From positions 62,001 to 126,000 of the forward strand of contig NZ_JAFBEG010000006.1 of assembly GCF_016908635.1 (NCBI RefSeq): a DNA stretch of 64,000 nt. Reading direction: 5' to 3'. How positions within the stretch are numbered: the stretch's first letter is position 1; every line of letters starts with the position of its first letter. Of this stretch, positions 34,931 through 42,542 are shown in pieces. Source of the stretch: Sporohalobacter salinus (lineage in GTDB: Bacteria; Bacillota; Halanaerobiia; Halobacteroidales; Acetohalobiaceae). Position numbers and translations under genes: made by a program. The notes under the pieces were generated by a model. It had not been told where the DNA came from and did not search any database. It saw only the letters and a list, made by a program, of their open reading frames with translations.

Positions 34931-35764
34931 TTTATGTGAAGTAAGGCTGCCTTACCAATTACTATTTTCAGAATATATAAAATATCCTTCATCTTCTTCG
35001 CATGACTCAATAATAAAAATCGAATAAAAATAATTAATAATTTCTTTAATCTCTTCTCTATTTACTAATTGCTGGTATATACGTTTATTTCCTAATGGAT
35101 ATGAATTATATATAAGTAATATTTTAGGTTCATTAATACATTGTTTTTTAAGTTTTTTCTTTTTTGTTAACAACACGTTTTTAAGCATACTAGTTATTTC
35201 ATTCAGATGTTTTGGAGAGTTCAACCATTTACAAGGATATATAAAACCTGGCTCTATTTTGTTAGACTTATTATGAGCTTTTGCAATTTTACATATTTTA
35301 AAATTATTTTCTTTCAATATCAACGAATTAGATTTGCTTTCATTTTTTGTATTTTCTATATATTTTAAAAATTGTTCTTTAATATCATTACTCTTTTTTG
35401 AAAAATTTGAAATAGGGTTGAAAAAAGTAACCACATAGGTTCCATTTAAAATATTCAAATCTTTTGCTTCTATACAAACTTTTCTTACAAATTTCTTCAT
35501 TGAATATATATATGTAAGATCATTTATTTCTTCCCCAGAAGCACTCTCATATTTTACTTCAAATTGTGTAACTTCTACAGCATATGTTTTGTTATTAACA
35601 ATAACAGTATAATCAGGAGGATCTAAATTTTCTTTACTTAAGTCTCTCCATTGTTTAACAGATATTTGTTTTTCATCCAAATAGTTATTAAATATCTTTT
35701 TACAAAGTAATTCGATCTCGTCTGCCATTATATCCCCTCCAAAAAAAGCTTTAAAGTCTTATTT
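34929..35764 (-). repeat. Cassette-like unit around the PD-(D/E)XK-like gene
   Basis: The plus strand from 34929 reads GTTTATGTGAAGTAAGGCTG and the minus strand from 35764 reads AAATAAGACTTTAAAGCTT; with a one-base gap, AT-xG-A-TAA-GCT agree. The outer GTT at the 5' end is replaced by the intron end CTCTAC, as in four other units. Confidence 0.5.
34952..35728 (-). CDS. PD-(D/E)XK-like nuclease candidate
   Basis: A 258-residue protein. Near the N-terminus DPPDYTVIVNNKTYAVEVTQF places an Asp and a Glu-x-Thr on adjacent strands, the arrangement of PD-(D/E)XK endonuclease cores (with EVT in place of EXK). The remainder is a lysine-rich helical region and a C-terminal strand ILLIYNSYPLG. I do not recognise a specific family. 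GGAGGGG precedes ATG 35728. Nuclease function is inferred from one motif and would fit the many defence-like genes in cassette arrays. Confidence 0.55.
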   Translation of the reverse strand: MADEIELLCKKIFNNYLDEKQISVKQWRDLSKENLDPPDYTVIVNNKTYAVEVTQFEVKYESASGEEINDLTYIYSMKKFVRKVCIEAKDLNILNGTYVVTFFNPISNFSKKSNDIKEQFLKYIENTKNESKSNSLILKENNFKICKIAKAHNKSNKIEPGFIYPCKWLNSPKHLNEITSMLKNVLLTKKKKLKKQCINEPKILLIYNSYPLGNKRIYQQLVNREEIKEIINYFYSIFIIESCEEDEGYFIYSENSNW

Positions 35765-36560
35765 GTAGAGTAGAAGGTAAATTTGATATTATCTCCCCAG
35801 TCTCCCCTCACCAATTCCGTAAGTAAAATACGGCTTTCCATTATACTTCTTCCTGTAGCCTTCAGTTAATATAAATACTAACTTTTACTCCCAGGTATAG
35901 TTTCCCCCGAAGTTGTCAAGCTTTTACAAAGGTTTAGTTAGCCTATTTAGGCATCCACTCACTTGTACCATCTTCGAAAACTTGTACTAAGTAGAGTTCC
36001 TTCCCTCCAATATGGTTCTGTTTCCCATATTATCTTCAGTACTATGAACTCATCCAACTTCCTTTCTGCAGTTTGTACTTTCACTACATATCGTTCCCCT
36101 TACACCGAAAGATTCTTCAATGCTGCTCTCTCAGTTCTTCGCACCTTCTATAGCCTTCACCCTTATACGTCAGACTGACTCCTCTTTGTTCCCTCTTCGT
36201 TGAAGGGAAACTGACGATGCAGCAAAATTCGCTTTATGCTACGATATAAACAGCATAAAAAATCATACTGGCTATGGACTAAGCTACAAAGAACTTAAAT
36301 TGATTTCAGGTTCTTAATTTGAAGCTAGAAGCAAAGATTTATAATCCTGCGAACCTGCAGTTTTGTTCGCTACACTTTGGTGACTTTGTCACAGTTACAA
36401 AATAGAAATTTCTCCCTGCCAAGTCTGTCAACTACCGAACTACTGAGTTATTATTCGAATTGGATTTTCACCAACTAGCAACGATATGATTACCTGGTCT
36501 CGCCATACAACATCCCGCAGGTTCGCAACATCCTCGATAATGCTCCTATCCTTAAATCAA
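35765..36560 (-). mobile_element. ORF-less group II intron candidate
   Basis: About 790 bases without any long frame. On the minus strand the 3' part has a domain V-like hairpin, AAAGCCGTATTTTACTTACG at 35,817-35,836, a domain VI region and the end CTTCTACTCTAC at 35765. The 5' boundary is uncertain; a start near 36,530 (GTTGCGAACCTGCGG) is possible. Unlike the 525-nt relics it carries no maturase remnant, so it resembles an intron that would depend on a maturase made elsewhere. Plus-strand frames here are fortuitous. Confidence 0.6.
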
Positions 36561-36600
36561 ACCACTAAATTTAACATAAGTCACCCCTGCTTTCATTTAT

Positions 36601-36645
36601 GCTAAGATGCCGCTAACTTGCTGTTAGGTGATGTGCTCATTTTAA
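36601..36645 (-). repeat. attC-like 3' half
   Basis: On the minus strand GCACATCACCTAAC then AGCAAGTTAGCGGC and ATCTTAGC. ACCTAAC exactly fits the classical R'' consensus RYYYAAC of integron attC sites, and the core CAGCA-NN-TTAGCG is shared with 251-267 and 6,263-6,279. Confidence 0.6.
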
Positions 36646-37504
36646 ATTAATAATTTCAAATAATTAATTTATTTTTATTTTATTTTTTATCTCTACTTCT
36701 TCTTTCTTTCCCCAAGATATTATTTCTTTACTTAAGAATTCAATATATTGAATTCTTTTTATTGGTATTATAATAGTTTGCTTAATTTCCCATGGTTGTG
36801 TTGAGTTTCCTAAAACAATTTTATTCCCATATGTTGGATGTAGAAAATAAGCATCTTTAATTAATTCTCCATTATCCATTTTAACATTACATTTAATAAT
36901 TTCACGATGACTTAATTCACTTACTGATATATGCAAATTATAAATTATTAATATGTATATATATGAACATACGATTAAACCTGGTAAAGAACTAAGATAG
37001 TCATTATATTTTCTTAAAGTTTCATTAAATAATATCCCATAACCAATCCAAAAATAAATCATTATTAGAATTATTAATAACAAAAAAATTGATTTACCTT
37101 TTTCATTTTCTAATATTATTTTGCATTTATTGATAATATTAGCTTTAAATATCAAAATAAATACTACTGACATTAAAATAGCAAATATTACAAATTCAAC
37201 ATTATAAAATTTAATAATAAATTCATAAGTTATTTTATCTTCATACCAACCATAAGTAATACCTATGGGAAATAGAATACCAAAAAATAAACATAATATT
37301 ATTTTATAAAAAACTCTTAATTCTTTGCTTACTAATAACCTTTCAGTCTTTCTTGTTGTAAGAAGTGTAATTAAACTAGGCTTGATTAATAAAGAAGTAA
37401 TTAAAAAAGTTAATATTGAAAAAATTATCTTAATATCAAAATTTAAAATATTCATTATATAATTTCTCCCTCTCTAATTAGTTCCAATTCACATATCACT
37501 TAAC
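36623..37504 (-). repeat. Cassette-like unit around a membrane protein
   Basis: The plus strand from 36623 reads GTTAGGTGATGTGCTC and the minus strand from 37504 reads GTTAAGTGATATGTGAATTG. GTTA-GTGAT-TG agree. GTTAAGT fits the classical R' consensus GTTRRRY, and the 3' end fits RYYYAAC. Confidence 0.65.
36664..37455 (-). CDS. Membrane protein with six helices
   Basis: A 263-residue protein with hydrophobic segments near 8-30, 48-68, 78-105, 122-145, 155-178, followed by a soluble C-terminus of about 80 residues (HREIIKCNVKMDNGELIKDAYFLHPT, basic end KKEEVEIKNKIKIN). I do not recognise the family. ATG 37455 follows GAGAGGGAG. It is alone in its cassette-like unit. Confidence 0.55.
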   Translation of the reverse strand: MNILNFDIKIIFSILTFLITSLLIKPSLITLLTTRKTERLLVSKELRVFYKIILCLFFGILFPIGITYGWYEDKITYEFIIKFYNVEFVIFAILMSVVFILIFKANIINKCKIILENEKGKSIFLLLIILIMIYFWIGYGILFNETLRKYNDYLSSLPGLIVCSYIYILIIYNLHISVSELSHREIIKCNVKMDNGELIKDAYFLHPTYGNKIVLGNSTQPWEIKQTIIIPIKRIQYIEFLSKEIISWGKKEEVEIKNKIKIN

Positions 37505-37670
37505 TTGATTCTTTCTGACACCATATTCTCATACAGTGTCGCAAATATCTATTATCTATAAAATTACTTTAAACCTGTCCTATTACATTATTACGACAAA
37601 AGGAATAAGTTTCCTCTAAAGGATATTCTATTAATGTAATTCTCTTAAAATATAAGTTCCTTTCAGAATT
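37505..37670 (-). repeat. Dispersed attC-like inner repeat, copy 4
   Basis: Adjoining the GTT of the membrane-protein unit: the hairpin GACACCATATTCTCATACAGTGTC (37,528-37,552, slightly imperfect), then GCAAATATCTATTATCTATA, CATTATTACGACAAAAGG and TTTCCTCTAAAGGATATTC. It closes the right cassette array. Confidence 0.6.
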
Positions 37671-38013
37671 GAATGGTGGTAATAACCAGTGAAAAAATAC
37701 AACAATATTATACATACGAACTAATACAAATTTACCCTTTATCTCTTCTGCTGATGGTTTACTTTTAAAAGAATGCTGGTCAAGTATCCTTATTAAGCCG
37801 TGCTGTTATAATTGGGAAAGTATCCAGCTCAATTGAAAATAAAGAAATTATGCGGCTTCCCTATTCAGATATTTTATATAAAATATCTATAGGAAGAGTA
37901 ACATTCAAAAAGTCAACATAAATAATTTTAAAACTTAAAGAAAATGATGAATATGAAGATATAAATGACTTTGAGATCTAATTTGAGGATGGAATAAGAT
38001 AAGCTAATGTAGG

Positions 38014-38210
38014 TTTAGAAGAATTTCGATTACATGATCTTAGGCACCACTCATATTACTTTGATGCTGAAAGCTAATGTCCATTCTAAAATTGTTCAAG
38101 AACACCTGGAACATAACTCAATCAGTCAAACTCTGGATACCTATTCTCATGTGATTCCTAGTATGCAAAAAGAAGCACTTAAAAAGATGAAAGAAGGAGC
38201 GAATAAGTAA
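38014..38210 (+). pseudogene. Tyrosine recombinase (phage-type integrase) C-terminal relic
   Basis: The plus strand encodes FRLHDLRHH (box II HxxR), then after a frameshift KANVHSKIVQEHLEHNSIS and the catalytic-Tyr region TLDTYSHVIPSMQKEALKKM. The N-terminal part is not recognisable; the 300 bases to its left contain only short broken frames. The sequence is of the Tn916/phage Int type and lacks the features of an integron integrase. It ends about 90 bases from the tRNA fragment, the usual place for an integrase of an element inserted at a tRNA end. Confidence 0.75.
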
Positions 38211-38302
38211 AAAATTGGGAGCATGACGGCAAAATTACAAAAAATAAAAAATCACCGAAGCAATTAAACCTCGGTAACTACTGGAATATCATTATTTAAA
38301 GA

Positions 38303-38333
38303 TGGTCGAGCTGACCGGATTTGAACCAGCGCC
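38303..38333 (-). tRNA. tRNA 3' end fragment, likely att site
   Basis: The minus strand reads GCTGGTTCAAATCCGGT (T-arm, five-base stem and TTCAAAT loop), then CAGCTCGACCA, a seven-base acceptor 3' strand, discriminator A and CCA. The D-arm, anticodon arm and 5' acceptor strand are absent to the right (CCCCCCAG then T-run). It is therefore a 3' tRNA fragment, as left at one junction of an element that integrated into a tRNA gene. The isotype cannot be told. Confidence 0.65.
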
Positions 38334-38527
38334 CCCCAGTTTTTTAATCCTAATTTTACTAACATTAATAAGATTTATTAACCCCTCTAAACCCTATAAC
38401 AAAAGAATAATAAAATCATAGTCAAAAATAAAAATTTTATAATTAAATAATCGTAACGACAAGTGAAAGCCAATTCTACATATCACAAAATTTTAATAAT
38501 AACTAAAGAAAGAACCCCTTAAGTATA

Positions 38528-38755
38528 CTAAAGTTCTCGAAATAGCAGAAATAATTGAATAAAAATTAACCAAAACCAATCATATTCGATTTTTTCAAAT
38601 AATCTAACAGTTTTACTTCTAGTTACCTTAAAAATTACTGGAATGCTTTCTTCCTCTTTTAAATATCTATCTTTAGAACCACATTTAAAACATAAGTTAG
38701 AAGCTTTCTGTTTATCAATTTTTTCACCACATTCTTTTTAAAAAATTCCCACCAT
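38528..38755 (-). pseudogene. Zinc-ribbon membrane protein relic
   Basis: On the minus strand ATGGTGGGAATT is followed in frame by TAA and then KECGEKIDKQKASNLCFKCG, a zinc ribbon of the CxxCG type, a basic stretch and the hydrophobic end YDWFWLIFIQLFLLF. The early stop and lost first Cys pair make it a probable pseudogene of a small zinc-ribbon membrane protein. Confidence 0.5.
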
Positions 38756-38914
38756 AATAATACCCTCTATTTACTCTGATATAATAAGTTATTTCTTGAT
38801 TATTAACGTAGGTATCCCATCATTATATAAAAATAAAAATCCTATAACTAAAATTGCAAGGCTAACAAATAGTAAAACCTCCTTTGAGAGGTCATTTTTA
38901 GATCTAAAATAAAT

Positions 38915-39140
38915 TTACAATATACTTTTAACTTTTAATAGTTCTTTAGTATGCAAAACAATTAAATCAGGTTCTATTTGTTCTAAATCAGATTGTTCAT
39001 TCATTCTCCAAGTAACAGCTACACTCTTAAATCCTGCATTTTTTGCTGCTTGAATATCTTTTGTAGTATCTCCAATATAACATGTACTGTTTTTATTACC
39101 TTTTAATTTTTCAAATGTAATTCCAATATTTTAGATTTCA
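38915..39140 (-). pseudogene. HAD-family phosphatase C-terminal relic
   Basis: The minus strand encodes CYIGDTTKDIQAAKNAGFKS then VAVTW, motif IV of phosphoglycolate-phosphatase-like HAD hydrolases, and a terminal helix ending at TAA 38915. A TAA upstream and absence of the DxDxT nucleophile motif show it is a fragment. It lies between the integrase relic and CRISPR array D. Confidence 0.75.
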
Positions 39141-39225
39141 GCTAAAATACCCCCCCCGCAGCCATGACGGCAGCGAGGATCGTTAGAATCTAATGCTAAC
39201 TTTCTCAATCTACACTTCTATGCGT

Positions 39226-39409
39226 TTTCAGTCTCCTAGGTTACGGAATAAGTATTGTAACAGCTCAGTTTGCAGCTACCAAAAGAGATGTTCCGTTTTT
39301 TCAGTCTCCTACCTTACGGAGTAAGTATTGTAACTTTGAAATTTTTTCTACAGATATTTGAGTACAGTACTATTTTCAGTCTCCTACCTTACGGAGTAAG
39401 TATTGTAAC
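39226..39409 (-). CRISPR. CRISPR array D, 3 repeats, 2 spacers
   Basis: Repeats at 39,226-39,261 (GGAATAAG variant), 39,299-39,334 and 39,374-39,409, with spacers of 37 and 39. The leftmost repeat carries two changes, as expected of the old end. Confidence 0.92.
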
Positions 39410-39660
39410 CGCGCCAGATCAAAAACCTCACCCCTATGATGGCAGGTTTTATGACACTTCACTTCTCCCTAAACACCAAAATTATTTCGAAAACTAAATC
39501 TTACACGAAACCCCGGTAGATTTTCGAAATCATCTTCAACCTCTGATATAATAGGAATTATTCAGCTTTCAATGTTCAAAAGATTATCTTTCCCTTAGCA
39601 TTAAAACCAGTATTTTTTGTGGTTTTCGAAAAACTAACTTACTATTCAATAACTTATTTC
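39410..39660 (-). promoter_or_regulatory. CRISPR leader D
   Basis: The common leader, most like leader B: CGCGCCAGATCAAAAACCTC, the pair ATTTCGAAAAC to ATTTTCGAAAT near 39,481-39,528 and GTGGTTTTCGAAAAACTA near 39,620. The similarity to leader B continues beyond the leader into the cas6 relic. Confidence 0.75.
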
Positions 39661-39695
39661 CATACTCTCCTATTATCTCCTGCATTGGAAACATG

Positions 39696-39810
39696 CTACT
39701 TCAGTATTTTATAATTTCCTTGATATTCAACTTCTCCAGTTAAGCCTTTCATTCGTATCTTTTTATCTTGGCAACTAGAATATCGATCCTAACTTCGCCA
39801 CTTAGTGTGA
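39696..39810 (-). pseudogene. cas6: cas6 C-terminal relic beside array D
   Basis: DNA after leader D matches the region after leader B, including CTCCTGCATTGGAAACATGC and the last codons of cas6 (NYKILK). The minus strand then reads KIRMKGLTGEVEYQG joined directly to NYKILK, where intact cas6 has KIKMKGLVGEVAYQG and 20 more residues including the glycine-rich loop. It shows that array D, leader and cas6 end were duplicated together and then decayed. Confidence 0.8.
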
Positions 39811-39947
39811 TATTTAATTAAATATCATTCAAATACAAGAGAGCACCTGTCCAAGATGCTCTCTGAGAAAAAAATAATTTTAATGAAAAGATTTATGTGA
39901 ATATGCGTTAATTATTTCTTTGAATTTAGTTTCTGAATTATCCAAAC
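39811..39947. other. Intergenic region with hairpin
   Basis: AGAGAGCA to TGCTCTCT at 39,839-39,866 forms an eight-base stem with an 11-base loop. Neither strand has a proper T-run after it, so a terminator role is uncertain. Confidence 0.35.
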
Positions 39948-41270
39948 TTATTTCAACTTAATTAAAAATATGTCACTTCCTCCATGACCATAAGAATCTG
40001 TTGTGGTAAGGAACAAGTAACCATGATCAGGAGTTTCTATAACACATTCCCCTAAATCTCTAGCTGTTCCTCCATAATATTCAGCCCATTCTATTTGGCC
40101 AGCATAGTTCAATTTAATTGTACATATATCATAACTACTACTTTTATTATCTGGCCCTATAGAACCTGTAGTGATATATCCTCCATCGCTTGTTTCTTTT
40201 ACGCAATTAAGTGAATCAATTGTATTGGGTACTGGGAAAATTTGTTGCCAGTCTACTTTACCATGATTATCGATTTTTGCTACCCAAGGATCGTTACCAG
40301 AAGAATATACAGAAAATCCACTCATAACATAACCGCCATCACTTGTTTGATAAATATTCGAAGGATAGTTATCGTGATCAGTACTACTATAAGTGTCGTA
40401 AGATAATACATTTCCATATTTATTAGCTGTTACTAATGGAACCTTTGATACTTCTTCTCCTTTATCAAGACCCGTAAAAACATAATCTCCATCATTATTT
40501 TGAATGATATTAGAAACTGCATAAATATCATTTTCTAATTGTTTGTAAGTATTCTTTTCCCATATTTTATTGCCAGATGCATCAAGTTTAAGTAAATGAA
40601 AAGAAGTTGCCCAATGTGTATATTCATTATCTACTATTTCCTTAGTATCACCAGCCCCTAATATCATATATCCGCCATCTTTTGTTTGTATACAAGATAT
40701 TCCTCTTTCCATATCTCCGGCTTCTTCTGTTATAAAGTGCCTAATCCATTCATAATTTCCATTTGCATCTATTTTTATTACAAAAGGTCCTCTATCGTAA
40801 TCTTTATCTGTTACAGTTCCAGTTAATATATATCCACCATCTTGAGTTGGTTGAACGTAACTAGTTGTGGCTTTAATTATTGAAGAATTTAAAACATTAT
40901 ATTCTCTAGACCATTCTACATTGCATGAAGAATCTAGTTTAACCAATACACTTCCCTCTGAATTCTCTCCAACAATAATATATCCTCCATCTGTTGTTTT
41001 TTCAAACCAAACAGCTTCTTCAGATCCTTTTGTTCCGATAGCACGAGCCCATTCAACAGTTGGGTTTTCATTAGCTTCTAAAGCATTACTTGAAGCCCTT
41101 AAACTAGATTTTAACTTCCTATTTAAATCCTTATCAATTTTACTTTTAGCCTTAATATCACTTATAATTTTACTTTTCATAGTTTTATCATTTGCCAAAA
41201 CAGCACTACTCCATATAACCAAAACTACCATTAATAAAATCATACACCTAGGCTTAAAATTTGAAAACAC
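39948..41270 (-). CDS. Secreted beta-propeller-like repeat protein
   Basis: A protein of 440 residues with a signal peptide (MILLMVVLVIWSSAVLA, about 9-27). The rest has about seven repeats of 45-60 residues containing T/K-x-DGGYI/V-x-x-G, for example KTTDGGYIIVG, PTQDGGYILTG, QTSDGGYVMSG and ETSDGGYITTG, alternating with VxWxxxF/Y strands. This is the pattern of secreted DGGY-repeat proteins, probably a beta-propeller. GTG 41270 is chosen, with AAGGGG eight bases upstream; GTG 41279 overlaps the ribosome site. No enzymatic motif is seen. It is likely exported to the cell surface or medium. Confidence 0.75.
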   Translation of the reverse strand: MFSNFKPRCMILLMVVLVIWSSAVLANDKTMKSKIISDIKAKSKIDKDLNRKLKSSLRASSNALEANENPTVEWARAIGTKGSEEAVWFEKTTDGGYIIVGENSEGSVLVKLDSSCNVEWSREYNVLNSSIIKATTSYVQPTQDGGYILTGTVTDKDYDRGPFVIKIDANGNYEWIRHFITEEAGDMERGISCIQTKDGGYMILGAGDTKEIVDNEYTHWATSFHLLKLDASGNKIWEKNTYKQLENDIYAVSNIIQNNDGDYVFTGLDKGEEVSKVPLVTANKYGNVLSYDTYSSTDHDNYPSNIYQTSDGGYVMSGFSVYSSGNDPWVAKIDNHGKVDWQQIFPVPNTIDSLNCVKETSDGGYITTGSIGPDNKSSSYDICTIKLNYAGQIEWAEYYGGTARDLGECVIETPDHGYLFLTTTDSYGHGGSDIFLIKLK

Positions 41271-41402
41271 TAAAATCACCCCTTTTTAAATTATTTTTAA
41301 AGCATCTTTATTACATACTTCTTTTCCAAAATATGTAATTCCTTCTTTTTTTCAATTTTTGATTATTACCTTTTTTATTTGGGTGAAAAAAGTTAAAACA
41401 AA

Positions 41403-41440
41403 AAATGGCTAATCCCTCTCAATGAGAGATTAGCCATTAA
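41403..41440 (-). terminator. Trailer terminator of CRISPR array E
   Basis: ATGGCTAATCCCTCTC to GAGAGATTAGCCAT, the same stem as at 31,745-31,777 with one loop change, followed on the minus strand by TTTTTTGTTTT. Confidence 0.85.
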
Positions 41441-41448
41441 CATAATTT

Positions 41449-41773
41449 TTTCAGTCTCCTAGCTTACGGAGTAAGTATTGTAACAAAGCCACCCGCTAAG
41501 GTGGCAAGATTATCATACAACTTTCAGTCTCCTAGCTTACGGAGTAAGTATTGTAACACAGCAGAGATAACGTCGTCCACTTCTGCTAATACCTTTCAGT
41601 CTCCTAGCTTACGGAGTAAGTATTGTAACGCTGATCGAGCAGTTCTAATCCATTCGGCAAAACTCTTTCAGTCTCCTACTTTACGGAGTAAGTATTGTAA
41701 CTGCCGGATGTTGATCATCCCAAAAGTAGTATTGGGCTTTCAGTCTCCTACTTTACGGAGTAAGTATTGTAAC
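41449..41773 (-). CRISPR. CRISPR array E, 5 repeats, 4 spacers
   Basis: Repeats at 41,449, 41,522, 41,594, 41,666 and 41,738, each 36 bases; the first three read CTAGCTTACGG and the last two CTACTTTACGG. Spacers are 36-37 bases. It uses the common repeat and leader. Confidence 0.95.
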
Positions 41774-42040
41774 CGCGCCAAGTCAAAAATCTCAATCCTA
41801 TGCTGGCAGGCTTTATAAGACTTCACTTCTCCCTAAACACTAAAATTATTTCGAAAACTAAATCTTGCACGAAACCCCGGTAGGTTTTCGAAATCATCCT
41901 CAACCTCTGGCATAATAGGAATTATTGAGCTTTCAATGTTCAAAAGGTCATCTTTCCCTTGGCATTAAAATCAATATTTTTTGCAGTTTTCGAAACTATC
42001 TATTTTTTGCTAATAATTTATTTCTAGATTCAACATTTAA
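41774..42040 (-). promoter_or_regulatory. CRISPR leader E
   Basis: The common leader with palindromes ATTTCGAAAAC to GTTTTCGAAAT near 41,848-41,894 and GCAGTTTTCGAAACTATC near 41,982. Beyond it ATTTCTAGATTCAACATTTA matches the sequence after leader A (17,400-17,425), so arrays A and E are the closest pair. Confidence 0.75.
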
Positions 42041-42065
42041 TTCCTGCTTATCAATAAAAATAAAA

Positions 42066-42093
42066 ACCCCGCCACCAAATGGCAGCGGGGAAA
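42066..42093 (-). terminator. Terminator of the prophage late operon
   Basis: CCCCGC to GCGGGG encloses CACCAAATGGCA at 42,067-42,090; on the minus strand it is followed by TTTTTATTTTTAT. It lies at the end of the leftward phage genes. Confidence 0.85.
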
Positions 42094-42095
42094 AA

Positions 42096-42185
42096 TTAGA
42101 ATCTGTAATTGTATTCAGCGTATACTTCTTTCTCTCCGAAGTCCATATCGATATGCAAACCAGCCTCGGGCAATTCTCCTACTCT
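42096..42185 (-). other. Possible small phage ORF or gene tail
   Basis: A minus-strand frame ends YRVGELPEAGLHIDMDF then GEKEVYAEYNYRF at TAA 42,096-42,098. It overlaps the end of the neighbouring gene in another frame and has no clear start (ATG exists only inside). It could be the tail of a gene whose beginning was lost. Confidence 0.3.
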
Positions 42186-42523
42186 GTATCTTGAAAAATC
42201 TTTTCGTTTCCCGACAATCTACTCTTAGCTCTAACCTCTATCTTTTTCTTATCTTCTTCATCTAGTTTGTAACCTGCTTGTCTCATTTCTTCTACTAGCT
42301 TATCTGTAAACTCACTAGCGCATTGTAAGTTAGCAACATCTTCATATTCAACAGCTAATGAATCGATGAAATCATCCACTTCAATAAGAGTAGGCATAGC
42401 CTTATCAAAATATGGATCTAGATTTGGGTTATGCTTGACTAAGAAAGTAATCATAGCCGACAACCCTCCCAGTACCCAAATAATAGTGTCTAGATTAATT
42501 TGACTTAAGATTAATTCTTTCAT
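42179..42523 (-). CDS. Phage protein with N-terminal helix, holin-associated
   Basis: A 114-residue protein with one transmembrane segment (about 13-30, IIWVLGGLSAMITFLV) and a charged helical tail. It lies directly after the endolysin gene, the place for a second holin or a lysis accessory protein. AGGAGTG precedes ATG 42523. I recognise no specific family. Confidence 0.55.
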   Translation of the reverse strand: MKELILSQINLDTIIWVLGGLSAMITFLVKHNPNLDPYFDKAMPTLIEVDDFIDSLAVEYEDVANLQCASEFTDKLVEEMRQAGYKLDEEDKKKIEVRAKSRLSGNEKIFQDTE

Positions 42524-42542
42524 GAATAATCACTCCTAATTA

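Noticed and set aside
35963-36178. Small plus-strand ORF in the intron-like region
   Set aside because: It has no ribosome site, reads as a complement of structured intron RNA and resembles no protein.
1683-38210. Tyrosine recombinase relic at 38,014-38,210 as the integron integrase
   Set aside because: Its sequence is of the phage/Tn916 Int type and it lies beside a tRNA fragment; nothing of the IntI-specific additional helix is visible. An integrase for the cassette units must be elsewhere or lost.
40867-41289. Plus-strand open frame opposite the secreted repeat protein
   Set aside because: It is a shadow of the DGGY-repeat gene with no ribosome site and low-complexity hydrophobic sequence. 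The same holds for plus-strand frames at 47,729, 48,555, 48,813, 51,044 and 51,965.
16972-41773. Spacers matching the prophage in this window (self-targeting)
   Set aside because: I compared several spacers by eye with the phage genes and saw no match, but this is not a proper search. A BLASTN of all 14 spacers against the window would settle it.
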